Position numbers and translations under genes: made by a program
The notes under the pieces: generated by a model
Seen by the model: the letters and a program-made list of their open reading frames with translations, nothing else
Databases searched by the model: none
Told to the model about the DNA's origin: nothing
Source of the DNA: Perognathus longimembris pacificus
Taxonomy: Eukaryota > Chordata > Mammalia > Rodentia > Heteromyidae
Assembly (NCBI RefSeq): GCF_023159225.1
Contig: NC_063168.1
Coordinates: 66,505,398 to 66,569,397, forward strand
Direction of reading: 5' to 3'
DNA length: 64,000 nt
Part shown: positions 22,648-33,454 of the stretch, piece by piece
Numbering within the stretch: the stretch's first letter is position 1
How the letters are laid out: each line of letters begins with the position of its first letter

Positions 22648-22790
22648 GGGAGACAAACATCTTTGGAGGAACTCTTTTGTCTTTCCTTACGAGTCACTTC
22701 CCAGCATAAGGACTTAGTGGAGTTATGGGCATTGGAACCATCAGGAGGTCCTTAAGTCTCAGTGAGCTTACAGCTCCAGTGTTGGCCAGG
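22648..22790 (-). repeat. Inverted duplication, arm B (143 bp)
   Basis: Partner of arm A, beginning 'gggagacaaacatctttgg' and ending 'gttggccagg'. The flanking sequence on both sides is unrelated to that of arm A, so this is a discrete copied segment. The spacer between arms is 1,611 bases. Confidence 0.9.
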
Positions 22791-23212
22791 GATGCTCAGG
22801 GGGTCAGGGAGCTGATGGCCACGCCCCCCAGTATTTATGGACCATTATGACTGGATCAGGGACAGATCTGCTTCTCAACACCATCAAGGTATTTTTCTCA
22901 GCCTTCCTGTTGTATAGGAAAGGGGCTGTCCCTAGCTTTTGCTCAGGGGTCCAAGAATGTCTCCAAATGACAATGTAGCTGCTAGAACAGACTCCAAAAA
23001 GTGACCAAAGAGGACAATAGGTAAGCAACGCCGAACACACATTCGGCTAGCAAGAGATGGCCCAGATATGACCCTGCAGGACCCAATTCTCACTGTGATG
23101 GGCCTGTAGGTCAAGACCTCACCCCAGAGTGGGTGGTCACCTTGACATATCTTCTCTTCTTATACAGATCACCCCAGGGTCATGAACTTTGACTCTCAGT
23201 GCAATCTGAGGG

Positions 23213-23213
<1 letters not shown>
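22791..23213. other. Unique intergenic sequence
   Basis: No recognised repeat or exon. Confidence 0.4.

Positions 23214-23258
<45 letters not shown>
23214..23258. repeat. (GT)n microsatellite
   Basis: Pure GT run after a short G-rich lead, not attached to a recognised SINE end. Confidence 0.95.
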
Positions 23259-23324
23259 AATGTGGAAAAGAAGTAAGCATTCAAATGCCAAAGGCAGTCA
23301 TTAAAATTTTATTTGGTGATCGGT

Positions 23325-23516
23325 AGTTTAGAATTCAGGGTCTCATACTTCCTAGGCCAAAGCTCTACCACATAAGTTACACTTCCAGTCTCTTTTTGCT
23401 TCTGTTATTCTGGGGAGAAGAATCTTGCTTTTTTTGCCTGTATTTGAACCTCATTCTTCCCAACCTCAGCATCCTGAGTAGATAGGATTACAGGTATGAG
23501 CCACCAAGCCTGGCTT
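23325..23516 (-). mobile_element. B1-ID composite SINE (B1-dID-like)
   Basis: The reverse-complement ID part ('gaattcagggtctcatactt', 'aaagctctaccacataagtt') precedes a B1 part ('agcatcctgagtagatagg', 'attacaggtatgagccacca'). This resembles the B1-dID arrangement known from other rodents. It contains no Geo. Confidence 0.65.
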
Positions 23517-23597
23517 AAAAAAAACAAAACAAAAAACACCAGTATTTTTAGGCTCTAGATCTGTCCCTAGTGCTGTGGCCCATATGACCATATTCTT

Positions 23598-23601
<4 letters not shown>

Positions 23602-23664
<63 letters not shown>

Positions 23665-23697
23665 ATGTGTGTGTGTGTGTATGTGTGTGTGTATGTG
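23602..23697. repeat. (CT)n(GT)n compound microsatellite
   Basis: About 27 CT units followed by interrupted GT repeats, running into a minus-strand Geo-like 3' end at 23698. Confidence 0.95.
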
Positions 23698-23936
23698 TGC
23701 TGGTACCAGGGCTTAATCTCAGGGCCTTGTCCTATTACTTGGCTGTCTTGCTCACAGCTGTTACTACCACCAGAACCATGCCTCCTGTCTAGCATCTTGA
23801 TGGTTAATTGAAGGTAAAGTCTCATGGACTTTTCTGTCCTGGCTGGCTTTGAATTACAGTTCTCCAGGTCTCTGCCTCCTGAATAGCTAAGATTAGCCTA
23901 CTGCCTAGCTAAGATTACAGGTATCAGCGACTGGTG
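23698..23936 (-). mobile_element. B1-Geo SINE, diverged
   Basis: A degraded Geo ('gctggtaccagggcttaatc') is followed by linker 'tggttaattgaaggtaaag' and a head ('ctggctggctttgaattaca'). The head contains a local duplication of 'tagctaagatta' (about 23885-23918). Confidence 0.65.
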
Positions 23937-23948
23937 TTCCAGCAACAT

Positions 23949-23952
<4 letters not shown>

Positions 23953-23983
<31 letters not shown>

Positions 23984-24171
23984 CAGTCCTGGGGCTTGGA
24001 CTCAGGGCCTGAGCACTGTCCCTGGCTTCTTTTTTGCTCAAGGCTGGCACTCTACCTCTTGAGCCACAGTGCCACTTCTGGCCTTTTCTGTTTATGTGGT
24101 GCTGAGGAATCGAACCCAGGGCTTCATGCATGCTAGGCAAGCACTCTACCACTAAGCCATATTCCCAGCCC
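23953..24171 (-). mobile_element. IDL-Geo SINE
   Basis: About 30 T (the A tail), then 'gccagtcctggggcttgg' to 'ccatattcccagccc'. The repeated flank 'cagcaacatctct' is perfect on both sides (about 23940 and 24173). Confidence 0.93.
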
Positions 24172-24186
24172 TCAGCAACATCTCTA

Positions 24187-24633
24187 TTCAGGGTTCTTGG
24201 AGGGGTCTTGAGCCCTTTGGAGGTTCCTAAGACCCCCGAGTGAACCTGAAGGTGTAAATATCTTCATAATAATATGAAGACGAATTGCCTTTTCAGCCTT
24301 TTCCTCTCATAAGTGTGTGTGGAATTTTCCAGAGGCTGCTTGACCTGATATGGCAAGAGGCGGGGAACAGAAGCAGTCATAAGATCCTAACTGTCATCCA
24401 CTAACCCTGATATTAAAGAGATTTGCAGAAGTGTAAAATAATGTTGCCTTTGTTAGAATGTTTTTGCTCTAAAAAGTCTAATTATTTTTATAAAAATGTT
24501 CAGCTCTTACAAAATGCTCTTTTAAAATGAGTAACGATTCAAAAAATTCTGTGTTAGTTTCATATATATACATGTATGTATATATTCACAGATATTGGGG
24601 TTCACAATTGTTTTTGTAAACATGTGAACTATG
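24187..24633. other. Unique AT-rich sequence
   Basis: No recognised repeat. AT-rich from 24440, with a short TATA/CATA tract near 24561-24582. Confidence 0.4.
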
Positions 24634-24856
24634 AGACAGGCATTAGTGGCTCACACCTGTAACCCTAGCTACTCAGAAGTCTGAGAGCTGAGGATCATTG
24701 TTCAAAGCCAGCACAGGCAGAGACTCATCTCCAATTAACCAGCAAAAAGCCAGAAAGGGAGGTATAGCTCAAGTAGCAGAGGGCCAGGCTCGAGTGAAAA
24801 AGCCAAGTGAGAGTACGAGGTTCTGAGTTCAAGCCTTAGTACACAGCAACAGCAAG
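24634..24856 (+). mobile_element. B1-Geo SINE
   Basis: Head 'ttagtggctcacacctgtaa', linker 'gactcatctccaattaacca', then a diverged Geo ('ggtatagctcaagtagcaga') and a short (CAACAG) tail. Confidence 0.85.
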
Positions 24857-24995
24857 AAAGCATTAAAAATTTGGTCTGGATAGAGGAGCTTATGTGCTTT
24901 CAACTGTTACTGATCGTCTACCCACTAAAAGGTCAGAGAAAAATGCAAGAGGAAATGTGCGGGTGCTAAAGGTGAACTGACATTACACCATGGTG

Positions 24996-25010
24996 ACACA
25001 AGAGGGCGCC
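24996..25010 (+). promoter_or_regulatory. Candidate CTCF site
   Basis: The 15-base stretch 'acacaagagggcgcc' fits the CTCF consensus at 13 of 15 positions, including the whole AGRKGGCRSY core. It lies in non-repeat sequence between SINEs. Motif match only; occupancy unknown. Confidence 0.35.
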
Positions 25011-25129
25011 CTTACCAATGATCAGATTTCCTGTGGAGATGGACACAAAATTGCTGATAGATATGTTAATTCTATTCATTACATTGATTAAGAAAAAAAG
25101 ATCTTAGTCTCTTCGCTGCAGTGTTGTTT

Positions 25130-25214
25130 TTTCGGGGGGGGGGGGTGCTTTGAACTTAGGGCCTTGTGCTTGCTAAGTGGGTGCTCTGCCACTTGAGTTG
25201 TGTCCCCAGTCAAT
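25130..25214 (-). mobile_element. ID-like SINE remnant
   Basis: A 12-base G run precedes 'tgctttgaacttagggcctt', 'gtgggtgctctgccacttga' and 'tgtccccag', an ID unit in reverse complement without Geo. Confidence 0.65.
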
Positions 25215-25419
25215 GTAAGTTTTACCTCTCAAGTGTTTCTCTGTAGCCAATGTGTTCTGATAAACATGTTTACAAGATTAGGGGAGGGGATTTTGAACTC
25301 TGGGCCTCATGCTTGTGACTGGCTTTTTTTCTACTTAAAGATGGGTTCTCTACCATTTGAGCCACTGGTCAACTTCTATCTTTTTGCTGGTTAATCAGAG
25401 ACAAGAATTTCATGGGCTT

Positions 25420-25604
25420 GGCTGGGAATGTAGCTTAGTGACAGAGTGCTTGCCTAGCATGTATGAAGCCCTGGGTTTGATTCCTCAGTACCATATAAAC
25501 AGAAAAAGCCAGAAGTGGCACTGTGGCTCAAGTGGTAGAGTGCTAGCCTTGAGCAAAAGAAGCTCAGGGAGAGTACCCAGACCCTGAGTTCAAGCCCACT
25601 GGGC
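25420..25604 (+). mobile_element. IDL-Geo SINE nested in B1-Geo
   Basis: Dimer from 'ggctgggaatgtagcttagt' to 'caagcccactgggc'. The flanking duplication is 'aagaatttcatgggctt' versus 'aagacttcatgggctt'. Its A-rich tail has grown into the purine microsatellite that follows. Orientation is opposite to the host. Confidence 0.9.
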
Positions 25605-25726
25605 AAAAGAAAGAAAGAAAAGGAAGGAAGGAAGGGAGGGAGGGAGGGAGGGAGGGAGGGAGGGAGGAAGGAAGGAAGGAAGGAAGGAAGGAAGGAAGGA
25701 AGGAAGGAAGGAAGGAAGGGGAGGGG

Positions 25727-25764
<38 letters not shown>

Positions 25765-25812
25765 GAAGGAAGGAAGAAAGGAAGGAAGGAAGAAAGAAAG
25801 AAAGAGAAAGAA
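25605..25812. repeat. (GGAA)n/(GGGA)n/(GAAA)n polypurine tract
   Basis: About 208 bases with almost no pyrimidine on this strand. It lies between the 3' end of the nested IDL-Geo and its downstream target-site copy, so it is the expanded SINE tail. Candidate triplex-forming (H-DNA) sequence. Confidence 0.95.
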
Positions 25813-25939
25813 AAGACTTCATGGGCTTTTCTGCCTGGGCTTGGCTTCAGACTACAATATTCAGATCTCACCCTCTTGAGTAACTAGGATTAGAGGCATG
25901 AGCTATAGGCATCTAGTTTATCATATTTTTAATTTGTTT

Positions 25940-26136
25940 TGTTTTTGTTGCCAGTCTTGGGCCTTGAACTCAGGGCCTGAGCACTGTCCCTGGCTTCTTT
26001 TTGCTCAAGGCTAGCACTCTACGTCTTGAGCCACAGCGCCACTTCTGGCTTTTTCTGTGTATGTGGTGCTGAGGAATCGAACCCAGGGCTTCATGTGTAC
26101 GAGGCGAGCTCTCCACTGGGCCACATTCCCAGCCCC
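25940..26136 (-). mobile_element. IDL-Geo SINE
   Basis: From 'gttgccagtcttgggccttg' to 'ccacattcccagcccc'. The repeated flank 'tatcatattttt' occurs before about 25932 and after 26138. Confidence 0.92.
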
Positions 26137-26149
26137 TTATCATATTTTT

Positions 26150-26585
26150 CAAAGAGAGACAGAGCTGGTACACCCTCCTGGCCGCGGGCACCCGCTGGCC
26201 GCATCCCTCGGGCTCCTCGGGGGGTATGGGGAGGGCAGGACGTCAGGCAGCTGACACGGCCTTTCCTGAAGTGGCCCCTGCAACCAGCCTCCCGCTGCAT
26301 GGAATCTGGGTTTGGCATCTGACGAGTTGCATCATGTCTTGGTTCTGATTCTCTGTCCTGTTTCTGAGATGGTTTTAATACCTCATACTAACTAGACCTA
26401 GTGAACAAATGGATGGTACCAGAGAGGCGCTGGCTGGGTTGAGGGCCTGGCTTCCACCAGTGCCTCCTTCAAGTGTCCTTGAGCCAGTCTTGTGGCCCTT
26501 AAGGACAAAATTTTCCATCTTATAAGACACAGTGGCACCGTGGTGGCGAACATGGTCCATCACAGTGGTGAAGAAAAAATGCTGG
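26150..26585. other. Unique sequence with a small CpG cluster
   Basis: 26180-26225 has about seven CpGs in under 50 bases ('ggccgcgggcacccgctgg'). Otherwise nothing recognised. Confidence 0.4.
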
Positions 26586-26890
26586 AACTGGGCAATGGTG
26601 CCTCATGCCTGTTAATCCCAGCAACTCAGGATACTGGAGACTCTAACAGAACAGGGTTCTCACTAGAGAGGTGCTGTGGGGGAGATCAGATGAGGGGATC
26701 GGGTGTATGTTCATGAATGGTGAAAGGCAACTAAAGTCTCATGTTTACATTCTCAGCTCACTGAATGACAAAATGGGAAGGTCACTGCCTATGGTGGCAC
26801 ACACCTATAATGCAAGTACTCATAGGGAGACCATGAGTTGGAGGCCCATCTAGGCTACAAAGCAAGACTCTGGCTTAAAAAATAAAAGCA
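26586..26890 (+). mobile_element. Two B1-like SINE remnants
   Basis: The first (about 26586-26670) reads 'ggcaatggtgcctcatgcct' and 'aatcccagcaactcagg'. The second (about 26780-26890) reads 'ctatggtggcacacacctat' and ends in an A-rich tail ('ctggcttaaaaaataaaag'). Neither has a Geo monomer. Confidence 0.65.
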
Positions 26891-26892
26891 GG

Positions 26893-27125
26893 GAGCCAGG
26901 CACTGGTGGCTCATGCCTATAATCCTAGCTACCCAGAAGCCGAAATCTAAGGATCATGGTACAAAGCCAGCCTGGGCAGGAAAGTCTGTGAGACTCTTAT
27001 CTCTAAATAAAGTACTAAAAAAAAAAAAATCCAGAAGTGGAGCTATGGCTCAAGTTGTAGAGGACCAGCCTTGAGCAAACACAGCTCAGGGACAGTGCCC
27101 AAACCCAGAGTTCAAGCCCCCGCTT
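26893..27125 (+). mobile_element. B1-Geo SINE with CA-rich tail
   Basis: Head 'ccaggcactggtggctcatg', linker 'gagactcttatctctaaata' with an inner A-run, then Geo 'ccagaagtggagctatggc'. The tail (27126-27180) is an alternating purine-pyrimidine CG/CA/TG tract. Confidence 0.9.
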
Positions 27126-27180
27126 GTGCGTACGTGGGCACGCGTGTGCGCACACACACACGACACAGGCACGCACAAAA

Positions 27181-28189
27181 GAAAAAGTAGGGAAGCACCC
27201 AGTACTCTGAGCATGCTCTTCAGAGCAAGTGGGGGTGTGTGAAATACTCATATTGATACTGAACTGCTAGTACTGGGGGCTACAGAAATTCAAACTATGG
27301 GCTGACTGACATCCTATTGCCCCTGAAGACTACAAGGGTTGGGAGGGCCCTTGCTGGAACTAAGCCTCTGGGATAGACCCCACATATTGGCTGATACAAA
27401 TACCACCAGGCCCAGCTCTGTCCCTCGGATGCAGACCTTCCTTTTAAAATAAAGCAAACTTGGTAGAAGCATCAAATTTCCTGGGAAAGATAGACAATTA
27501 ATTGAGCTATTGTTATGTGCTTTCCCAGTGGCTTTTCCTCTAGCCCAGTCCCTAGGCTTAAGTGAGCCTGAGAGACTTTCATCAAGAAGGCTGGCTATAT
27601 CTAATAAAAGCTTGTTGATATTATTTTTTTAAGAGATGGTACAGATAGATGTCCTGTAGGGGGCCACCTTTGAAAGTAATTCAGAAGAGAGATTTCTCTC
27701 CAACACCAAGGGAGATTAGCTATAGGACGCTGTTGAACAAAAGATGGGGTCATGCTTCACCTGGATCAGCTAGCTGGTGGAGCACTAGAGTCCCAAACCA
27801 CCTCACCTGCAGGCAGCCAGGCTGCCTTAAGCCGGGGGCAGACAAGAGGTAAGTGCTAAGAGGTAGAGGACAGGAGGAAGCTCCTGGAAGTTTCCAGGCT
27901 AAAGACGATTTAGAAGAAAGGAAGCTCGGAATCAGAGCGGCCTCCCTCCTCCAGGAGTGGAGTGCATGGGCCTGACCCTCAGCAGAGGGGGAAAAGGCTT
28001 CTGTTGCGGAGGGGGCTGACGGCCAGGACACCTAAGAGACTGGGCACCAACAAGGCCAGGAGGAAGACATGACCACAAATGTTTCTTAACTCTAGTTGAG
28101 CCATTTGAAGGCCAGGGCAGAGGTCCTTGGCTTCATGAGGTAGACAGGAAAGGCTGGGGGTAGAGCCCCTCCCCCCGTCCCCCCCCCCA
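27181..28189. other. Unique intergenic sequence
   Basis: No exon or repeat recognised. C-runs near 28170-28190. Confidence 0.4.
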
Positions 28190-28443
28190 GGGGCTGGGCA
28201 CTGGTAGTTCACATTCTTAATCCTAGCTACTCCAGGAGTCTGAGATCTGAGGATCGTGGTTCAAAGCCACGATCTGAGCAGGAAGGTCTATGAGACTTTT
28301 ATCTCTAATTAACCACCCAAAAGCCAGAAGTGGAGGTGTGGCTCAAGGGGTAGAATGCTAACCTTGAGCAAAAAAATAAAAACAACAACCCAGGGACAGC
28401 ACCCAGGCCCTAAGTTCAGGCCCCAAGATGAGACAGAAACAAA
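28190..28443 (+). mobile_element. B1-Geo SINE containing a novel hairpin
   Basis: Standard head and Geo, except that the B-box region reads 'gatcgtggttcaaagccacgatc' in two segments: arms GATCGTGG (28252-28259) and CCACGATC (28267-28274) around a 7-base loop. Other copies have 'ccagcctggg' where the right arm lies. Confidence 0.88.
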
Positions 28444-30276
28444 TAACTACTCATAACTACTCTGGATGTTACTGCTGAGTGTCAGCGGCCAAAGCAAGGC
28501 CTTTCCCAGCGCCACGCCAGCTGCTCCCTCAGGCCCAAGCAGGTCAGCCGAGGCTCAGGCATGGCCCTTACCTCCCTGGGATTCAGCAAGATTGCTGAGG
28601 CTCCAAGCCCCTGGAAATCTCCCTGGGCTCTTAGATCCGTGGAATGGGGGGTGGGGGGAGGATATGAGGTCATTCATTTCAAAGTAATTCTAGAGAGCCT
28701 TTTCTGGTATATGCTTACTCTCAGGGGAAAAAAAAAACAAAACCTAGTCTGCCTAAGAAAAGAGATAAACAAGCCCCGAGGCCCTCCAGGCGGGTGTGGG
28801 CCAGCGCCTCTAATCCCCTGCAGCTGTAGCTCCGCGCTGGCTCCCCCTGAGCCCCCCCAAGGCTAGGTCTGGCTTAGGAGGTGTCTTTCCTGCTCCCATC
28901 CCCAGTGGGGGGGGGGGGGGGCTTTATATTCAAGTTTCCCCTGCCTTCTTCATCCAGCATCCTTCTTTCTTTTTCTTTTTGGTTTGATGATGATTATTAT
29001 CTTCATAACACATAAGCAAGAGTTACATCTTCTTTCTGTGTAGACTTGGCTCTCCCAGTAATTGCACCAAGAGGACCTTGAGATGCATCAGTGATAAAAA
29101 TCAAACACACACTGAAATGAAAACATTTTCAAACTTTGCAAATACAAAGCAGTGCTTTGCATAAGAGGTCTCTATGGAGTTCACAAGGTCAAACACTTCC
29201 GCTGACAGAATATATAAGGCACGTTCAGTTTGTTATGTTGTAGAATTATTTTTGCCTTGCTGCAGACTTTTCTCCGGTCTTGATTGTTCTTTGATTCTCT
29301 GGAATGTTCACAGTATCTACTTGATTTTTCCCACGTTCTCTCAAAACCATTCTGATACTTACCATCATCACTTTCAGATGTTAAATGTGTTCTATTCTTT
29401 TCCCTTGACTTTGATCTTGCTTGTCTTCTAGAATTTTCACTATGCTGGCAGTCAGAGCTCGGTCTCAGCTAAAAATATAAGAAATCAGGGGCAAGGGAAG
29501 ACCAGGAGTAAGGAAGTAGATAAACTGATCAGGAACCAACAAGCAAGTGACAGGAGAAAAGAAAAAAGAATTGCAGAACTGCGATGGAAAGAGAAAGGTC
29601 AGAGAGACACAGAGGTCAAAGCTCAAGAGATCCACATTGGAGAGATCCCATAACAAAGCACACATCGACAGTAGTCCTTTCACGGGAAATAGTTACAGGA
29701 GAGCTGGGAATGACCGAGACCAGGAAATGCACATAGACTTAGAAAATTAGTGTGGTGATCCAAAAATGAGGAGAGGAGAGAGAGAAGAAATTCCTTTCCT
29801 GAAAACAAGAAGCACAGAACTCAGCTTCCTTCTATAGGAGCTCTGCTCGCTCTTCAGAGGACCCCAGCAATGACCGAGGGCGCTCACGATGGGGCAGGGA
29901 GGTGAAACTCCAAGGGTCTGAAGGAGCGTGAGGTCTCAGAGGTGGGGATGGCAGAGGAAGGATATTTTAGGCTCCGATGGAAACACGTGCAGGCAGGAGG
30001 GGCATAAGGAACGGCGCCCTGCACGGTGTTTCAACCAACACAAGTGTCGCGCAGGCCTGCAAAGGCCAGGGTCTGCTTACTCACACCTCAGTACAGGAAT
30101 CTGACCTTGAGCTGAACCCTGAAGAGCTTTTCCACTTTCCCAGGAGGGGGAGGAGGTGCAACAGCTTCTGGTCCAAGACGTGGGATGTTTGTTTATCCTT
30201 TGAAAAGGCAGACCCTTTTCCCTCCCCCCTTCTCTCTTTCAGGTCCTCTCTGCCTTTCCCCTTCCTCCTCCTTCCT
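28444..30276. other. Unique sequence, SINE-free
   Basis: Contains a run of about 15 G at 28906-28921, AT-rich sequence at 28960-29460 and a CpG-enriched patch near 29870-30060. No exon recognised. Confidence 0.4.
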
Positions 30277-30428
30277 TTTCCCTTCCCTTCCCTTCCCTTC
30301 CCTTCCCTTCCCTTCCCTTCCCTTCCCTTCCCTTCTTCCCTTCCCTTCCCTTCCCTTCCCTTCCCTTCCCTTCCCTTCCCTTCCCTTCCCTTCCCTTCCC
30401 TTCCCTTCCCTTCCCTTCCCTTCCCTTC
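30277..30428. repeat. (TTCCC)n pentameric satellite
   Basis: About 30 TTCCC pentamers with a single interruption near 30335. One strand is purely pyrimidine. The long open frames across it (Ser-Leu-Pro-Phe-Pro or Gly-Lys-Gly-Arg-Glu periods) are products of the pentamer, not proteins. Confidence 0.97.
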
Positions 30429-30779
30429 TCTTTCGCCTTTCTCCTTTCTCCTTTCTCTTCCTTTCGTTTCTCCTCCATCCTTCTCTTCCCTCACTCCCCT
30501 CCTTCCTTCCTCTCACCAGAAAGAACTCCTGGCTCCCACAAATGCAATGTTTCCACTATTCTTGGGAACAACTGTGAAGAATTACTTTCAGACCTGTCTG
30601 AACTGTGCCACCCAAACAGTTCAATTCGTGTGGGATGGATGGTGGCAGGGGGCGGGGCAGAGAAAGAAGGGAAGAGGCAATCTTCTGGAAGCCCTTAACA
30701 ATATCGCGGCCTTAACAGCTGCTTGCTCTGGGAGTGACATGTGATTACTGGGCAGACACTTGCACCAGACATTCAGTAA
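30429..30779. other. Polypyrimidine shoulder then unique sequence
   Basis: CT-rich to about 30520, then non-repetitive sequence without recognised features. Confidence 0.4.
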
Positions 30780-31110
30780 GGAATTTTCTTCTTGGTGATA
30801 CTGAGGTTTCAACCCAGACTTCACCCTTGCTAGACATGTTTTTATTACCTGGGCCAAGCCTCCAGTCCTTTTTTCTCTGGTTATCTTTGAAATAGGGTCT
30901 CAGATTTTGCCTGGTCCAGGCTGGACTACAATCCTCCTGTTCACATTTCCCTCCATTCCGGGGATGATAGTCACAAACGACCACACCCAGCTTCTTGCAT
31001 GGTGGGGGGGTCTTGTAAAGTGCCACAGCTGACCTGCAACAGCAGTCCTTCCCATCTCTACCTCTCATATGGGTGAGTTTATAGGTGTGAACCACCAGCA
31101 CTGGCTATGT
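30780..31110 (-). mobile_element. B1-ID composite SINE plus B1-like fragment
   Basis: The ID part ('gaggtttcaacccagacttc', 'gacatgtttttattacctgg') is followed by B1 ('gaaatagggtctcagatttt', 'ccaggctggactacaatcct'). A further head-like fragment ends 'tataggtgtgaaccaccagc'. Confidence 0.65.
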
Positions 31111-33454
31111 TGTTTTTTGTTTTCCCTATGACTTTGTCTTCAAGTATTTCAAAATACCTAAACACTTATGTGCATGCTAGCAGATAATGACAGAACAAAA
31201 TCTTAAAAGTATTGTTATTTCTTAAAAATGACAATACTATAAACTCTACACTGAAATAAGGACACTGGAACTAACCAGCACCATCTTGGCCATATGTGGA
31301 TGACAAGGAATTGGGTTTAACTGGCGCCATCTTGTCCTATTTGTAGAGGCAGCGAAGTTCCACCCCCAGATGATGGGTGTGCCTGTATTCCTAGGGGTAG
31401 GGGCGAGGATTTAGATGATAGGTTACTGGGTCTGTCAGTCCTGTGCCTTAAACTCATGAGACTCTGGAGTTTCCTAGGACCCTGCCCTCTGCCCCTGCCC
31501 CTATTTGGGTCCGGACCAGCTCAGGTGCCATTACACCATGCCTTGCGTCTCCTGTCTCCTAGTTTTCTTCCAGTCACAATGGTGACTCATTTCAGCTCTC
31601 CACTGGAGTTGATCTGGTTTCTGAATATTTTTCTGCTCTTTCTTTCCTCTCCAGCTCTCATGGCTCAGTTTTCTGATGGTGTTAAGTGTATTCAAGGGAC
31701 TGCAGGTCTTTGTGACTGGAGTCCACCTGCAGCTTCTGGCTTTCCAACAAAGACTCCCAATTGGACCTCTCAAAATATGGCTTCTCTGTTTCTTGTGACT
31801 GAATTCCCATACAACAACATGGAGTGTGTGCAGAAGTAGATGTTGTCACTACACTACATCCAGGGTCCCTCTGCGAGCTGTTGCTCTGGCATGTTGGGAG
31901 GGGGCAGCTGGCAAGCCCCAGGCGGAGAAGGGACCCACAGAGGAGGCGGGGGGGGGGGGGGGGCGGGGGGATGCAGGCTGAACAAAGGAAGCAAGTTGAG
32001 TTGCTTTCCTGAGGGCTTTGTGAGAGGCTGGTGGCAGACAGACCTCTTCTCCTCATTCACACAGAGAAGGCACTCAGCACCCTCACTGTTCAACCACAGG
32101 GAGTGGGCCTTGGGGCCTTCAGGTGACCACAAGGCTGAGATTCCTGCAGGAAAGCAGAAAGTGCAGGCTGGAGGGCTAGTGCCAGAGTCGAAGGAGCTAG
32201 GCGTGCCAGGACAGCAGGAGTGGACTAATGGGCTCAGAACATCATGCAGGCCCCTTTTGGAGATGCTGGGGGAAAATAACCAAGAAATCAAAGCCAGGGT
32301 AGAAGGACCAAGCATTAGGCTGGCGCTGAGAGGGCTCAGTCACTGGTGTTTGACGTTGCAGATCAAAGGAGGTGTTTCTATACTCTGTGCTGATAAAAAT
32401 AGGAGGTGGTATCAAATGTACGCATGCACGCGCGCATGCTTGCACGCACACATGCACGCCCATCCCTCCAGACGCACAGGAAGTGCCTCACTGGACTCTG
32501 GGTCCCCTGGTCATCCAGGGGAACCTGAGGTTCTGTCTTAGCTCACAGCCCCAGGGCCTGGCAGAGAGAGGCTGGGGGGCAGAGCCACGAGGTGATTTCT
32601 ATGCTATGAGCTAGCCAGGATTCATCCGGGCATAGAGCTGGAAATGGGCCCCAGGTGTCCAGAGGTCCTGGTCTCCACCATCTTTACGGTGATAGAGGCT
32701 GAAGGCTGGGCCAGGCATAGGAGCAGGTCGTGTGGTCTGTAATGCATAACGTTGTACAATCTGATTTTCTCTGCCTAGATTTGCCTCCACATGACAACAG
32801 TTAACAATGTGTCAATGTGTACCATGGTGTTAGGATACATGGTCAAGCATTATTCTGGATGTTTCTGTGAGGGACTTTTGGGTGGTGTTTATGTTTACAC
32901 TGATGGACTTGAATAATGAAGAATGCCCTCCGTAATGAGAAGAACAGAGAGGGACCTGCCCAGACCTGGGGTGGGGGGTCCCTCTGTCAGCAGGCAAATG
33001 TGAACATAGTCCGTGGCTCCAAATGATACTGGCAAGCCTGTATTTATTTGTGTTCTATCCTTTAAATGGACCAGAAAGTGTCTCCTTTTGTAATTTTTGT
33101 AATATGCATACTTTTTTTTTTTCAGTTCCAACTCATTGGAACAAGTGGCTTTTGCCTGCAGAGTTGCAGGACAGATCTCTGCTTCTTTATCACTTTGGGG
33201 AGTGTCCTACCCTCAGATTCCTCAGCGGGTGTGCATTCCAGGGTCTGCTGGACAAAAATAGACTAGGGCCAAATCCAGGAGGGCCAAGCACTTGCCCTGG
33301 GGTGGGGGAGGGGATGGGGGGAGCTCTAGAGGGTGGTTAGAAGGTCCGTAGAACTCTATGCCTGGGCCTCTGTCTGAAACCTTTACAATACAGGAAATGT
33401 CAGCAGCACAGCCTGAGGCATGGCAGGACCTAACACCTCAAATACACTTCTATA
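31111..33454. other. Unique sequence, possible LTR piece at 31250-31400
   Basis: Two YY1-like motifs, 'cagcaccatcttgg' and 'ggcgccatcttgtcc', lie about 54 bases apart in a stretch that could be LTR-derived. A G-rich run (about 31948-31970) and a CA/CG alternating tract (about 32420-32460) follow. The 233-codon open frame starting at 31840 crosses both low-complexity tracts and is not credible. Confidence 0.35.

Larger units (their letters stand above)
25270..25920 (-). mobile_element. B1-Geo SINE, host of a nested IDL-Geo
   Basis: The Geo half ends 'taatcagagacaagaatttc'. The B1 head resumes after the insert with 'gacttcatgggcttttctgc' and 'ctcttgagtaactaggatta'. The split is again in the linker. 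Confidence 0.82.

Noticed and set aside
29977..30744. 255-codon open frame with Pro-Phe-Pro-Ser-Leu repeats
   Set aside because: Most of it is the translated TTCCC pentamer, which has no stop in any frame.
31840..32541. 233-codon open frame on the + strand
   Set aside because: It crosses a G-run and a CA/CG low-complexity tract, overlaps long open frames on the other strand, and shows no recognisable domain.
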